Shown here: in pieces, positions 1 to 8,062 of the stretch
How positions within the stretch are numbered: position 1 is the stretch's first letter
Layout of the letters: each line of letters starts with the position of its first letter
DNA from: an uncultured Ruminococcus sp.
GTDB lineage: Bacteria > Bacillota > Clostridia > Oscillospirales > Ruminococcaceae
DNA length: 64,000 nucleotides
Reading direction: 5' to 3'
Assembly (NCBI GenBank): GCA_934463425.1
Contig: CAKSJP010000013.1
Location: 1 to 64,000 of the forward strand
The notes under the pieces: generated by a model
Told to the model about the DNA's origin: nothing
The model's database searches: none
What the model saw: only the letters and a program-made list of their open reading frames with translations
Made by a program: the position numbers and the translations under genes

Positions 1-216
1 CAAGGGGTTATGAAGCGAGTAAAGGCAAAGGGAGCTGCTGTTATCATCTATGAGCCGACATTAAAGGACGGCGAAACCTTCTTCGGAAGCGTTGTTGTCA
101 ACGACCTTGCAAAATTCAAGGAAATGTCTGATGCGATCATTGCAAACAGATATGATCCATGTCTTGATGATGTAGCAGAAAAGGTCTACACAAGAGATAT
201 TTTCAGAAGAGATTAA
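1..216 (+). CDS. ugd: UDP-glucose 6-dehydrogenase, C-terminal fragment (5' end outside window)
   Basis: This is the last 71 codons of a gene that begins before the window; the reading frame is open back to base 1. The tail contains a QGVMKR segment, a YEP motif, FFGS, a segment ending ANRYD, and a final YTRDIF, which match the C-terminal UDP-binding domain of UDP-glucose dehydrogenase. The enzyme oxidises UDP-glucose to UDP-glucuronate with two NAD+, for capsule or exopolysaccharide precursors. glmS starts 12 bases downstream on the same strand, so the two are probably co-transcribed, which suggests a sugar-nucleotide or surface polysaccharide cluster extending to the left. The family call is firm for the visible part; the catalytic Cys is out of view. 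Confidence 0.85.
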   Translation, partial: QGVMKRVKAKGAAVIIYEPTLKDGETFFGSVVVNDLAKFKEMSDAIIANRYDPCLDDVAEKVYTRDIFRRD

Positions 217-228
217 AAGGAGTAAAAC

Positions 229-2061
229 ATGTGCGGAATTGTTGGGTTTACAGGAAAAAATGAAGCAGCACCGATTCTTTTGGACGGTTTGTCAAAACTG
301 GAATACAGAGGGTATGATTCAGCAGGTATTGCTGTCAGAAACGGCGATGCAGAGGCGGAAATCGTCAAGGCAAAGGGCAAACTGAAAGTTCTGAAAGAAA
401 TGACAAATGACGGCAAAGCTGTCAAAGGAAGTTGCGGTATTGGGCATACTCGCTGGGCAACGCATGGTGAACCGTCTGCCACAAATGCGCACCCGCATTG
501 CAGTGATGACGAAAATGTCATTGCGGTACATAACGGCATTATCGAGAACTATCAGGAACTTCGTGAGAAACTGGTCAAAAAGGGATATACTTTCAAGTCA
601 CAGACTGATACAGAGGTGGCTGTTAAGCTGATTGACTATTACTATAAGAAGTACCTCGGAACACCTGTAGATGCTCTGAACCACGCTCTTGTAAGAATCC
701 GTGGATCTTATGCACTTGCAGTTATGTTCAAGGACTATCCCGGTGAGATCTACGCTGCCAGAAAAGACAGTCCTATGATTATTGGTGTGACAGGCGGCGA
801 AAGCTATCTTGGATCTGACGTTCCTGCTATACTGAAATATACCAGAAATGTCTATTATATCGGCAATCTGGAACTTGCAAAACTGACCAAGGGAGAAGTA
901 ACCTTCTATAACCTTGATGGTGAAGAAATTCAGAAGGAAATGAAAACCATCGAATGGGACGCAGAGGCGGCAGAAAAAAGCGGCTATGAACATTTCATGT
1001 TAAAGGAAATACACGAACAGCCGAAAGTAGTCAGGGATACTATCAATTCTGTCCTGAAAGACGGGAATATCAGCTTTGAAAGCTTGACAGATAAAGAAAT
1101 GCAGAACATTCAGCAGGTGTATATCATTGCCTGTGGTTCTGCGTATCATGTGGGAATGGCGGCGCAGTATGTTTTGGAAAAGCTGACTTCTCTGTCTGTT
1201 CGTGTGGAACTGGCATCGGAATTCCGATACAGAGAAATGCAGCTTGCGAAAAACAGTCTTGCCATTATCATCAGCCAGTCAGGCGAAACCGCAGACAGCC
1301 TTGCAGCACTTCGTCTTTGCAAGGAAAAGGGCGTAAAAACTCTCGGTATTGTCAATGTAGTCGGTTCTTCTATCGCAAGAGAAGCGGACAATGTGTTCTA
1401 TACCCTTGCAGGTCCTGAAATTTCCGTTGCCACAACCAAGGCATACAGTTGTCAGCTTGTTGCCGCTTATCTGCTTGCTATGCAGTTTGCCAAGGCAAGA
1501 GGAGAGATCACAGATGAGAAATTCGCAGAGCTTATCGCTGAGATCAATACGATCCCCGAAAAAATCGAAAAGATTTTAGAGGATAAGGAAAGACTCCAGT
1601 GGTTTGCTTCCAAGGTAGTGAATATCAAGGACGCATTCTTTATTGGACGTGGCATCGACTACGCAATTGGTATGGAAGGCAGTCTGAAACTGAAAGAGAT
1701 CAGCTATATTCACTCGGAGGCATATGCGGCAGGTGAACTGAAACACGGCCCGATCAGTCTGATCGAGGACGGTACAGTAGTATTCAGCGTAGTAACGCAA
1801 TCCGCCCTTTATGAAAAGACCATCAGCAATATGTTAGAGGTCAAGAGTCGTGGTGCAAAGCTGTTCGGACTTACAACATACGGCAATTACAACATGGAAG
1901 ATGTCGCAGACTTTACCGTATATATTCCGAAAATCGACAACCTTTTTGCAGGCAGTCTTGCTGTGATTCCGCTGCAATTGCTGTCTTACTATGTGTCCGT
2001 AGGCAAGGGATTTGACGTGGATAAGCCGAGAAATCTTGCCAAGAGTGTGACCGTTGAGTAA
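229..2061 (+). CDS. glmS: Glutamine--fructose-6-phosphate aminotransferase (isomerizing)
   Basis: Makes glucosamine-6-phosphate from fructose-6-phosphate and glutamine, the first step to UDP-GlcNAc. The 610-residue length is normal. It opens MCGIVGF, so Cys2 is the N-terminal nucleophile of the glutaminase domain; HTRWATHG and the NGIIEN segment follow. Two SIS sugar-isomerase domains occupy roughly residues 290-600, with CGSAYH and SQSGET motifs, and the end KSVTVE is the usual C-terminus. The RBS AAAGGAG lies just before the ATG. It sits between a UDP-glucose dehydrogenase end and a vanZ-like gene that overlaps its stop codon, an unusual neighbourhood for a housekeeping gene and one that fits a polysaccharide island. 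Whether a second glmS exists in the genome cannot be told from this window. Confidence 0.96.
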   Translation: MCGIVGFTGKNEAAPILLDGLSKLEYRGYDSAGIAVRNGDAEAEIVKAKGKLKVLKEMTNDGKAVKGSCGIGHTRWATHGEPSATNAHPHCSDDENVIAVHNGIIENYQELREKLVKKGYTFKSQTDTEVAVKLIDYYYKKYLGTPVDALNHALVRIRGSYALAVMFKDYPGEIYAARKDSPMIIGVTGGESYLGSDVPAILKYTRNVYYIGNLELAKLTKGEVTFYNLDGEEIQKEMKTIEWDAEAAEKSGYEHFMLKEIHEQPKVVRDTINSVLKDGNISFESLTDKEMQNIQQVYIIACGSAYHVGMAAQYVLEKLTSLSVRVELASEFRYREMQLAKNSLAIIISQSGETADSLAALRLCKEKGVKTLGIVNVVGSSIAREADNVFYTLAGPEISVATTKAYSCQLVAAYLLAMQFAKARGEITDEKFAELIAEINTIPEKIEKILEDKERLQWFASKVVNIKDAFFIGRGIDYAIGMEGSLKLKEISYIHSEAYAAGELKHGPISLIEDGTVVFSVVTQSALYEKTISNMLEVKSRGAKLFGLTTYGNYNMEDVADFTVYIPKIDNLFAGSLAVIPLQLLSYYVSVGKGFDVDKPRNLAKSVTVE

Positions 2062-2452
2062 GCGAAAAAAACTGCTCATTGCAGTCTTTTTGATATACAT
2101 ATTTATTGTTCTGTGGCTGACTTTGATTGACAGACAGTGGGGTGAACGCAGAGCAATGCTTATGCCTTTCTGGGAAATGCGGGAACTCATAACAACAGAT
2201 AGAAAACTTTACTGGTCACAGCAGATCGGGTGCAATATCCTCATGCTGATGCCTATGGGGTTCTTGTTACCTTGCCTGCACCAAAAGTTTCGGAAACTGG
2301 GAAGCATATTTCTTATAGCATTAATCTTTTCAGCAGCAATAGAGATAACACAGTATTTCACAGGCAGAGGACTTTGTGAGTTTGACGATGTGTTCCACAA
2401 TACGCTGGGTGCTTGTATAGGTTTTATCATATGGAAAAAATCAAGCCATTGA
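2054..2452 (+). CDS. VanZ-family membrane protein
   Basis: A 132-residue membrane protein with an N-terminal hydrophobic segment (about residues 8-24), a central one near 60-75, and a last pair after 80. Motifs typical of VanZ-like proteins are the early LTLIDR-like segment, a central NxLMLMPMGFLLP, and the late EITQYFTGRG...DVFHNTLGA block. VanZ proteins are linked to low-level teicoplanin resistance in some systems, but most genomic copies have no known role. The start chosen is TTG at 2054, overlapping the glmS stop by 8 bases; no strong RBS precedes it, so translation is probably coupled to glmS. The next in-frame ATG would remove the first membrane segment. Confidence 0.8.
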   Translation: MSKRKKLLIAVFLIYIFIVLWLTLIDRQWGERRAMLMPFWEMRELITTDRKLYWSQQIGCNILMLMPMGFLLPCLHQKFRKLGSIFLIALIFSAAIEITQYFTGRGLCEFDDVFHNTLGACIGFIIWKKSSH

Positions 2453-2480
2453 GGAGCAATTTCCTCAATGGCTTTTTGTT
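2434..2480. terminator. Bidirectional intrinsic terminator
   Basis: An 11-bp perfect stem (2445-2455 with 2462-2472) closes a short loop, followed by TTTTT on the plus side and preceded by AAAAAA at 2435-2440, which gives a T-run on the minus strand. It serves both the vanZ-like gene and the convergent ATPase gene. The last codons and stop of the vanZ-like gene lie inside the stem. Confidence 0.9.
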
Positions 2481-4173
2481 AATACTCAAATCGGTCAATA
2501 CCGCCGGATTTTACTCTGCATCTTTTCTGACAGAAACATATGCCAAGTTTGGCGATATTTTCGTATTGTTCATCTCTTAAAGATGCTTCATAATCCTTAT
2601 CTTCGATCTGCTGTAATGCCTCATCACAGGCATTAAGCATTTGGTTGAATTTATCAACGATTTTGAATTCCAGTATGGCAGCATAGTGCCATTTGGAACG
2701 TTGCTTCACTACCAAATCAAAACGCCCGTTTCCCGACTCTCTGTTTGAAACGACTACATATCCATTAAATCCTGAAACAAGTCCTGCGACAAAACCATGA
2801 TAGAAATTTTCTTTTTCATCAAAACAGCTGATCGTATCTGTCATCCATGTACAGAGAAGATCTTCTAATTTTTCTGCATCTGCATTCAGGATGGCTTCAA
2901 GAATATCCTTTCTGCTGTCAGCATTTAATTTTTTTGTAAACCATGCACGAATTGTATTTTTGTAAATGCTTTTGATTTCAGTGTTCGGAATCACCATTTC
3001 ATAATAAGTTTCATCACCGATTATTTCGTAAGAAATTACTTTCAGGTAACCTGTGAAAAGGAGAAAGCTCCAGATATACTCGCTGTTGATGTCTATCGTT
3101 CCATATGTGACATCTTCAAAAATCTGTGCTTTGACAGGTGTTCCGTTTATCAGGTCTTCTATTGTGTTTTTCGTTCTGTCGTTAGATTCTTCAATCAGGC
3201 GTTTTACAATTTCGTTTGAACTAGTATTTGACCAGTATGGTTTGCATGGAATGGAATTTTTATCGGTTGCTTCCGACAGATAATTCAATACACTCCATGG
3301 ATTATATATCTCAACATCATTAAATTTATAACCATCATACCAATGCCTTATGTCTGAAGATTTATTTTCTAATCCATAACATTCAAGCAAACTGTCAATT
3401 TCTTTTTGTGTAAATCCGAAACTGTCATCAAATTTTGTACTCATAATAGAAAAAATCTGAAGGTTGTTCAGTCCTGTAAAAATACTTTCCTTTGAAACTC
3501 TCAGACATCCTGTTAAAAATGCACGGTCAAGGGAAGGATTGGTTTTCAGTGCTGATTCAAATACGGAACGAATCAGATTTACCATATCATTATAAAATCC
3601 CTGATGGAATGCATTTTCAAGCGGAACGTCATATTCATCTATTAAAATGATGACTTTTTTGCCATATGCAGATGCAAGCAGCGTTGAGAGAAAACCGATT
3701 GAAGTATTATAATCGCTTTTATCTGCTTTCAATTCAATAAATCTTGTCAGTTTATCTAAATCTGTTTCTTCAATAACTGCACTATTAAATAATATGCTTT
3801 TATGTCTTAGTATCTCTGCACGTATGAGGTCTTTAAAAACAGCAAAAGCTTCTTCAAATGTCGCTTGCTTCATGCTCTTCAGAGAAATACTGATGACAGG
3901 GTACTGCCCCTGATATTTCATACATTCAGGATATTCTGAAATTTTCAGGCCATCAAAAAGATAAGCATTGCTTTCATCTGTTTTTTCGAAGAAGCACTGA
4001 ATCATACTCATATTCAAAGTCTTGCCGAATCTTCTTGGTCTGGTAAAAAGTCCGACAATTGTCTGACTTTCGATCAGTTCTTTTATCATCAAGGTTTTGT
4101 CAACAAAGTAATATTTGTCATCGATCAATCGTTTGAAATCCTCTATGCCAATTGGCAATGGTTTTCTTTCCAT
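2479..4173 (-). CDS. AAA-ATPase-like protein with C-terminal PD-(D/E)XK nuclease-like domain
   Basis: A 564-residue protein of the type with an AAA-ATPase-like domain (PF09820) joined to a PD-(D/E)XK domain (PF08011). It begins MERKPLPIGIEDF, followed by a YFVDKT motif and the P-loop RPRRFGKTLN near residues 46-55; a Walker-B-like VIILIDEYDVPL lies near residue 185. The C-terminal domain shows GRFDLVV and then AILEFKI, the D...ExK nuclease signature. Such genes are abundant and often repeated in anaerobic gut Firmicutes and Bacteroidetes; their function is not established, and a defence or mobile-element role is only guessed. The start at 4173 is chosen because GAGGTG lies 6 bases upstream; an ATG eight codons earlier has no RBS. 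Base composition is clearly AT-rich compared with the core genes. Confidence 0.85.
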   Translation of the reverse strand: MERKPLPIGIEDFKRLIDDKYYFVDKTLMIKELIESQTIVGLFTRPRRFGKTLNMSMIQCFFEKTDESNAYLFDGLKISEYPECMKYQGQYPVISISLKSMKQATFEEAFAVFKDLIRAEILRHKSILFNSAVIEETDLDKLTRFIELKADKSDYNTSIGFLSTLLASAYGKKVIILIDEYDVPLENAFHQGFYNDMVNLIRSVFESALKTNPSLDRAFLTGCLRVSKESIFTGLNNLQIFSIMSTKFDDSFGFTQKEIDSLLECYGLENKSSDIRHWYDGYKFNDVEIYNPWSVLNYLSEATDKNSIPCKPYWSNTSSNEIVKRLIEESNDRTKNTIEDLINGTPVKAQIFEDVTYGTIDINSEYIWSFLLFTGYLKVISYEIIGDETYYEMVIPNTEIKSIYKNTIRAWFTKKLNADSRKDILEAILNADAEKLEDLLCTWMTDTISCFDEKENFYHGFVAGLVSGFNGYVVVSNRESGNGRFDLVVKQRSKWHYAAILEFKIVDKFNQMLNACDEALQQIEDKDYEASLRDEQYENIAKLGICFCQKRCRVKSGGIDRFEY

Positions 4174-4226
4174 AGTCATCACCTCAGTTTCTTTCAAATA
4201 TTTGTTGTAACCATTATATCATAAAA

Positions 4227-4430
4227 CTAGTTAAAAATCAACTTAATTTCGCAGAGTTTCAATGATATCTCGATTTTCTCAATATCATCCACGCTGATTT
4301 CCCTACTCTCCTGAAACGCCAGATAACATATATCTTCCCCGAAATACTTGAATATACCTTTTTCATATAGAATAGGGATTTTCGATAGACCACACTGGTA
4401 AAGAATTTCTGCGATGTAGAATTGCTGGAT
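4227..4430 (-). pseudogene. Degenerate coding remnant, family not recognised
   Basis: On the minus strand a 67-codon open stretch has protein-like composition, with pieces such as FYIAEILYQCGLSK, YFGEDICYLAFQES and DDIEKIEISLKLCE. It has no start codon or RBS, is entered through an in-frame TAA at 4431-4433, and ends at TAG 4227-4229. It looks like the 3' part of a lost gene upstream of the ATPase gene. I do not recognise the family. Confidence 0.4.
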
Positions 4431-4519
4431 TTACTCTTTAGTTTCACAAAATAGAGTGCAAAGCAATTAAGCAGCATGAATAGGTGCAGTATCCTGCAAA
4501 AAACACAACCTTAGTTTCA

Positions 4520-4548
4520 TTGACAAAGGTACCAAAGCACAGTATAAT
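4520..4548 (+). promoter_or_regulatory. Sigma-A type promoter of the MFS gene
   Basis: TTGACA at 4520-4525 and TATAAT at 4543-4548, separated by 17 bases, both perfect consensus. It gives a leader of about 180 bases before the MFS start codon. Confidence 0.85.
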
Positions 4549-4602
4549 AAAATCAGATCCTTTGCAATACGTATATTTTCACACCTATGAAAGGAAAATA
4601 GA

Positions 4603-4641
4603 ATGATACTTTGTATTGTAACTGCTCCATGCAGAGTCTGA
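4603..4641 (+). CDS. Putative 12-residue leader peptide (MILCIVTAPCRV)
   Basis: A short frame with ATG at 4603, AAAGGA 7 bases upstream, and TGA at 4639-4641. Its last codons lie inside the first strand and loop of the hairpin described at 4625-4685. Leader peptides placed like this control macrolide, lincosamide and tetracycline resistance genes through ribosome stalling; the MFS gene downstream is of the macrolide-efflux type. That it is translated is inferred from the RBS and placement only. Confidence 0.6.
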   Translation: MILCIVTAPCRV

Positions 4642-4695
4642 GGAGACTGCATGGAGGAATTGCCTTTGGCTGATATCCTCAGACTTTGCTTCTTT
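4625..4695 (+). promoter_or_regulatory. Attenuator-like leader with mutually exclusive hairpins
   Basis: Hairpin 1 pairs CTCCATGCAG (4625-4634) with CTGCATGGAG (4647-4656), 10 bp perfect. Its loop contains AGTCTGAGGA (4635-4644), which is perfectly complementary to TCCTCAGACT (4676-4685), giving hairpin 2. GAGGA (4653-4657) can also pair with TCCTC (4676-4680). Hairpin 2 is followed by a pyrimidine-rich run. The layout fits ribosome-dependent attenuation of the MFS gene. Confidence 0.65.
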
Positions 4696-4736
4696 CTGTT
4701 ATGCGCAATCATTTATAGAAAAAGGAGCAAAGATAA

Positions 4737-6017
4737 ATGAAAAACAAATCACATCCACTGAAAAATTTTCTGATTCTCTGGAGTACGCAAAGCGTCTCTC
4801 AGCTGGGTAGCAGTATCACAGCATTTGCACTTACCTTATGGTTATACGAGACTACGGGTTCTTCTTTAAGCACAGCTGCACTTACCATATGCTCTTATGC
4901 ACCCTATGTATTAATGAGCATCTTTGCGGGAGCACTGACAGACCGATTGGACAAAAAGAAGATCATGCTTGTCTGTGACCTGCTTGCTGTACTTTGCACC
5001 ATAGCTGTGTTTGCCTTGTTTCGCACAAATCATCTGATGGTATGGCACTTATATGCCCTGAACATCATTTCCGGGCTAATGAACACGGTACAGCAGCCAG
5101 CTTCAGAAGTTGCTATGACACTGATTATTCCCGAACAGTATTATCAAAAAACAAGTGCACTTCGTTCTCTATCCCGGTCATTGATCTCCATATTAAATCC
5201 CTTGATTGCTACCGCCCTGTACGCTTTTGCAGGACTGAATGGCGTCGTGGCAGCAGATGTCGGAAGTTTTATAATTGCATTTACGGCACTGTTATTTTTT
5301 GTTTCAATTCCAAAGAGCAGGAGCGAGAGAATCGAAAATGTCTTTCGTCTTGCAAAAGAAGGTCTGGGATTCTTGAAACGCAATCCTATGATTTTGACGC
5401 TGCTGTTGTTTTTATCGGGCATCAATTTGGTATCTTCTGCTTTTGACGCCGTACTGCCGGGATATGTCCTTCCAAATCCAAAGGGAAGCCAAACCGTTCT
5501 TGGCATCGTCACTTCCTGCTCTGGTGCGGCTATGATTGTTGGCAGTCTAATTGTTTCTGCCCTGCCTAAACCGAAGGATCGGGTAAAAATTGTCTATCTG
5601 ACAATGTTGTTTGCTATGGGGACGGAGAACTTTATCCTGGCATTTTCCAGAGAACCGGTATTATGGTGTATCGGGCAGGCAATCGGATGGCTTTTTGTGC
5701 CGGTTATGAGTACGAATCTGGAAGTGATTCTCAGAGGCTCGATTCCTGTAGAATTACAAGGACGTGTCTATGCCTGCCGAAATACGCTGCAATTTTTTAC
5801 AATCCCGATTGGATTGTTTTTGGGCGGTTTTATGGTGGATGACGTATGCGAGCCATTTATGGTCGGACATGGTGATCTGCCGATTTTAAGGGCACTTTTC
5901 GGCATAGGAAAAGGCTCAGGTGCCGCTTTAATGCTGTTTATACTTGGCGTGACTGGGAGTTTGATTTGCATAATTGTCGGCGGGAGACTGAAAAAATATC
6001 ACTACAACGAGATGTAA
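4737..6017 (+). CDS. MFS efflux transporter, DHA3 (macrolide-efflux-like) type
   Basis: A 426-residue polytopic membrane protein, probably with 12 helices. It begins with the NFLILWSTQSVSQLGSSIT segment usual in DHA3 proteins; the cytoplasmic loop 2-3 motif is GALTDRLDKKK (near residues 60-71), and a second-half counterpart lies near PVELQGRVYACRN. These features resemble Mef-type efflux pumps, which export drugs by proton antiport. AAAGGAG lies 8 bases before the ATG. The gene has its own consensus promoter and a structured leader with a possible leader peptide, which suggests induction by a translation inhibitor. The substrate cannot be read from sequence. A peptide or siderophore exporter is an alternative. 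Confidence 0.82.
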   Translation: MKNKSHPLKNFLILWSTQSVSQLGSSITAFALTLWLYETTGSSLSTAALTICSYAPYVLMSIFAGALTDRLDKKKIMLVCDLLAVLCTIAVFALFRTNHLMVWHLYALNIISGLMNTVQQPASEVAMTLIIPEQYYQKTSALRSLSRSLISILNPLIATALYAFAGLNGVVAADVGSFIIAFTALLFFVSIPKSRSERIENVFRLAKEGLGFLKRNPMILTLLLFLSGINLVSSAFDAVLPGYVLPNPKGSQTVLGIVTSCSGAAMIVGSLIVSALPKPKDRVKIVYLTMLFAMGTENFILAFSREPVLWCIGQAIGWLFVPVMSTNLEVILRGSIPVELQGRVYACRNTLQFFTIPIGLFLGGFMVDDVCEPFMVGHGDLPILRALFGIGKGSGAALMLFILGVTGSLICIIVGGRLKKYHYNEM

Positions 6018-6080
6018 GGGATTGCATTTGTACTAAACACCATCCGAAAACGGTTTGAGAAACTTTAGGAGGCACATGGT

Positions 6081-6109
6081 CTGTCAGCAGGGACAGTCTT
6101 TTCTTTTTT
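6081..6109 (+). terminator. Weak intrinsic terminator after the MFS gene
   Basis: A 5-bp stem (CTGTC 6081-6085 with GACAG 6092-6096) followed by a long T-rich run to 6109. The short stem makes this a modest call. Confidence 0.5.
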
Positions 6110-6222
6110 GTTATGAAGTCAAGCACTTTCTGAAATTTGTATTCTTAACATCAAGTTCCATTGGAAGAGGCGGCATATAGAAACATTTACTGAGAAAAAT
6201 CACTCATATTAAATTCTCATCT

Positions 6223-6265
6223 GTAGGGTGCGTATCTTTATTATATTATACTAAATGCACCCTAC
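6223..6265. repeat. 9-bp perfect inverted repeat in an AT-rich gap
   Basis: GTAGGGTGC (6223-6231) and GCACCCTAC (6257-6265) enclose 25 AT-rich bases. The interval 6018-6427 has no gene; it holds this repeat, the weak terminator, and the promoter with direct repeats at its right end. Confidence 0.6.
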
Positions 6266-6346
6266 CAACAAATGATACTTTAATTCAATTACAGTAAAGC
6301 AAACATGGAACAATCATTCAGATGATTTTAGACTTTTCTGCACCAC

Positions 6347-6375
6347 TTGCATTTTCCAAAAATCCGTGGTATAAT
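6347..6375 (+). promoter_or_regulatory. Promoter of the DUF234-type ATPase gene
   Basis: TTGCAT (6347-6352) and TATAAT (6370-6375) with a 17-base spacer, about 50 bases before the start codon. Confidence 0.75.
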
Positions 6376-6381
6376 AATATC

Positions 6382-6407
6382 AAATCACGATTTACTAAAT
6401 CACGATT
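6382..6407 (+). repeat. Tandem 11-bp direct repeat downstream of a promoter (possible operator)
   Basis: AAATCACGATT occurs at 6382-6392 and again at 6397-6407, a 15-base period, placed at the expected transcription start of the ATPase gene. Each half is a near-palindrome (AATCACGATT). A repressor site is plausible but unproven. Confidence 0.5.
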
Positions 6408-6427
6408 AGAGAAGAGGGGCAAGTACA

Positions 6428-7888
6428 ATGTTTATTGGCAGAAAAGCAGAATTGCAATTTTTAGAGGATAAATATCGTCAAAAAAACGGACAGTTGATTG
6501 TTCTGTATGGTCGCAGACGTGTTGGAAAAACAGAAACGCTTCGGCAGTTCTGTAAAGGAAAACCGCATATCTTTTTTTCCTGCAGAGAATGCACAGATAA
6601 AATGCAGCTGAAAAACTTTTCAGAAAAACTGCTGAGAGAAAATATTCCGGCTCATTCTTATATAACAGAATTTTCAGACTGGGAGAAAGCATTTCGTGCC
6701 ATCACGGAATTGCCGTATGGTGATGCAAAAAAGCTGGTGGTAATCGATGAATTTCCTTATATGTGTAAGGGCAATCCAAGCATACCGTCCATTTTGCAGA
6801 ATTTATGGGATGAAATCCTAAAAGACGAGAACGTTATGCTGATTCTATGCGGAAGTGCAATGAGTTTTATTGAAAAAGAAATTCTTGCAGAAAAGAATCC
6901 GCTTTATGGAAGAGCGACCGGAATTTATAAGATGAAAGAAATGGGATTCTACGAAGCCATTCAATTCTTTCCGAATTATTCTGATCGGGATAAAGTACTT
7001 GCTTATGCGATTCTTGGTGGTATTCCGCATTATCTGAAACAATTTGACCGCGATCTGACACTTGCAGAGAATATCAAGAAAAATATCCTCACCAAGGGCT
7101 GTACACTGTATAGCGAAGTGGAATTTCTTTTGCGGCAGGAATTGAGAGAAACACCATTATACAATTCCATCATTGAAGCTGTTGCTCTTGGCAATACCAA
7201 ACTCAATGAAATCAGCATGAAATCGTTGGTGGATGATACTTCGAAAACAAGCGTATATTTGAAAAATCTGATTGAACTGGAAATTGTCGAACGGGAGTTT
7301 TCTGTTTCTGATGGGATAAAAGAGAAAGCAAACACCAATCGTGGACTTTATCATCTGACAGATAATTTCTTTCGGTTTTGGTATGCGTTTGTTTTTACAA
7401 ATTACTCAGAACTGGAAGGCGGCGATGTAGATGGTGTTTATGAGTATGCCATTGCTCCGCAACTTCACGAGTTTGCAGCATCTGTTTTCGAGGACATCTG
7501 TCGGGAATATGTTCGTGAAATGCAAAAAGCCAATGCTCTGCCGTTTCGATATTCTCAAATGGGGCGTTGGTGGGGAAAAACGACAGTCAGACGAAAAGAT
7601 GATAAAAGAGAAGTACAGGAAACAGAAATTGATATTCTCGCTGTTTCCAAGCACGCAACGCAGTATCTGGTCGGGGAGTGTAAGTTTAAAAATAAGCCAT
7701 TCCGATATTCTGAATATCTGGATACTATTGCAAAACTGTCACCTCAAAAGGAAAAATCTGAATTTTATTATTATCTTTTTTCTGAATCTGGTTTTGATGA
7801 TAAGATTTTAGAAGAGGCAACCAATGCTGACAATATAACCCTTTGTAACTTATCTGATATCGTTGAGAAAAGAGAAAGTGAAATTTAG
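6428..7888 (+). CDS. Archaeal-type ATPase with DUF234 C-terminus
   Basis: A 486-residue protein of the ATPase_2/DUF234 type (PF01637, PF03008). It begins MFIGRKAELQFLEDKY; the P-loop YGRRRVGKTE covers about residues 26-35, and Walker B is KLVVIDEFPYM near residues 104-114. A winged-helix-like region follows (about 230-300). The C-terminal domain has ETEIDILAVS...YLVGECKFK, a D...ExK arrangement like a PD-(D/E)XK nuclease. Function is unknown in bacteria; the architecture resembles STAND-type or mobile-element-borne NTPases. GAGGGGC lies upstream of the ATG. It shares low GC and location with the other ATPase-nuclease gene at 2479-4173, to which it is not similar in sequence beyond the general plan. 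Confidence 0.85.
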   Translation: MFIGRKAELQFLEDKYRQKNGQLIVLYGRRRVGKTETLRQFCKGKPHIFFSCRECTDKMQLKNFSEKLLRENIPAHSYITEFSDWEKAFRAITELPYGDAKKLVVIDEFPYMCKGNPSIPSILQNLWDEILKDENVMLILCGSAMSFIEKEILAEKNPLYGRATGIYKMKEMGFYEAIQFFPNYSDRDKVLAYAILGGIPHYLKQFDRDLTLAENIKKNILTKGCTLYSEVEFLLRQELRETPLYNSIIEAVALGNTKLNEISMKSLVDDTSKTSVYLKNLIELEIVEREFSVSDGIKEKANTNRGLYHLTDNFFRFWYAFVFTNYSELEGGDVDGVYEYAIAPQLHEFAASVFEDICREYVREMQKANALPFRYSQMGRWWGKTTVRRKDDKREVQETEIDILAVSKHATQYLVGECKFKNKPFRYSEYLDTIAKLSPQKEKSEFYYYLFSESGFDDKILEEATNADNITLCNLSDIVEKRESEI

Positions 7889-7927
7889 AGTTGAAACAAT
7901 GAGATAGATAATAGGAGAGAATAAAGC

Positions 7928-7984
7928 ATGAGTGATTCAGCAAGACTTTGGCCATCTAATATGCCAACCAAAAGTGCCAATTAA
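7928..7984 (+). CDS. Short frame with strong RBS, possibly a gene start truncated at an integration junction
   Basis: ATG at 7928 is preceded by TAGGAGAG with good spacing and encodes only 18 residues (MSDSARLWPSNMPTKSAN). The frame stops 50 bases before the tRNA 3' fragment, so it may be the stump of a gene cut by recombination, or a very small real gene. No family recognised. Confidence 0.35.
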   Translation: MSDSARLWPSNMPTKSAN

Positions 7985-8033
7985 ATTTGAAAATCTCCCT
8001 ATTTTGCGTGATTTTCGCTTGAAATCCCACATC

Positions 8034-8056
8034 TTCGAGTCCTGTCACCTCGACCA
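8034..8056 (+). other. tRNA-Pro 3'-end fragment, likely attachment-site core
   Basis: The 23 bases read as a tRNA end: T-loop TTCGAGT (8034-8040), T-stem strand CCTGT (8041-8045), acceptor strand CACCTCG (8046-8052), discriminator A, then CCA. An acceptor whose first base is C with A73 fits bacterial tRNA-Pro. The matching 5' acceptor CGAGGTG, D-arm and anticodon arm are absent from the 80 bases upstream, so only the 3' end is present, as left at one border when an element integrates into a tRNA gene. A terminator follows directly. Confidence 0.6.
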
Positions 8057-8062
8057 GATGCA

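Noticed and set aside
4467..4712. 81-codon minus-strand frame
   Set aside because: It overlaps the MFS promoter and the hairpins on the other strand and has no RBS or family features.
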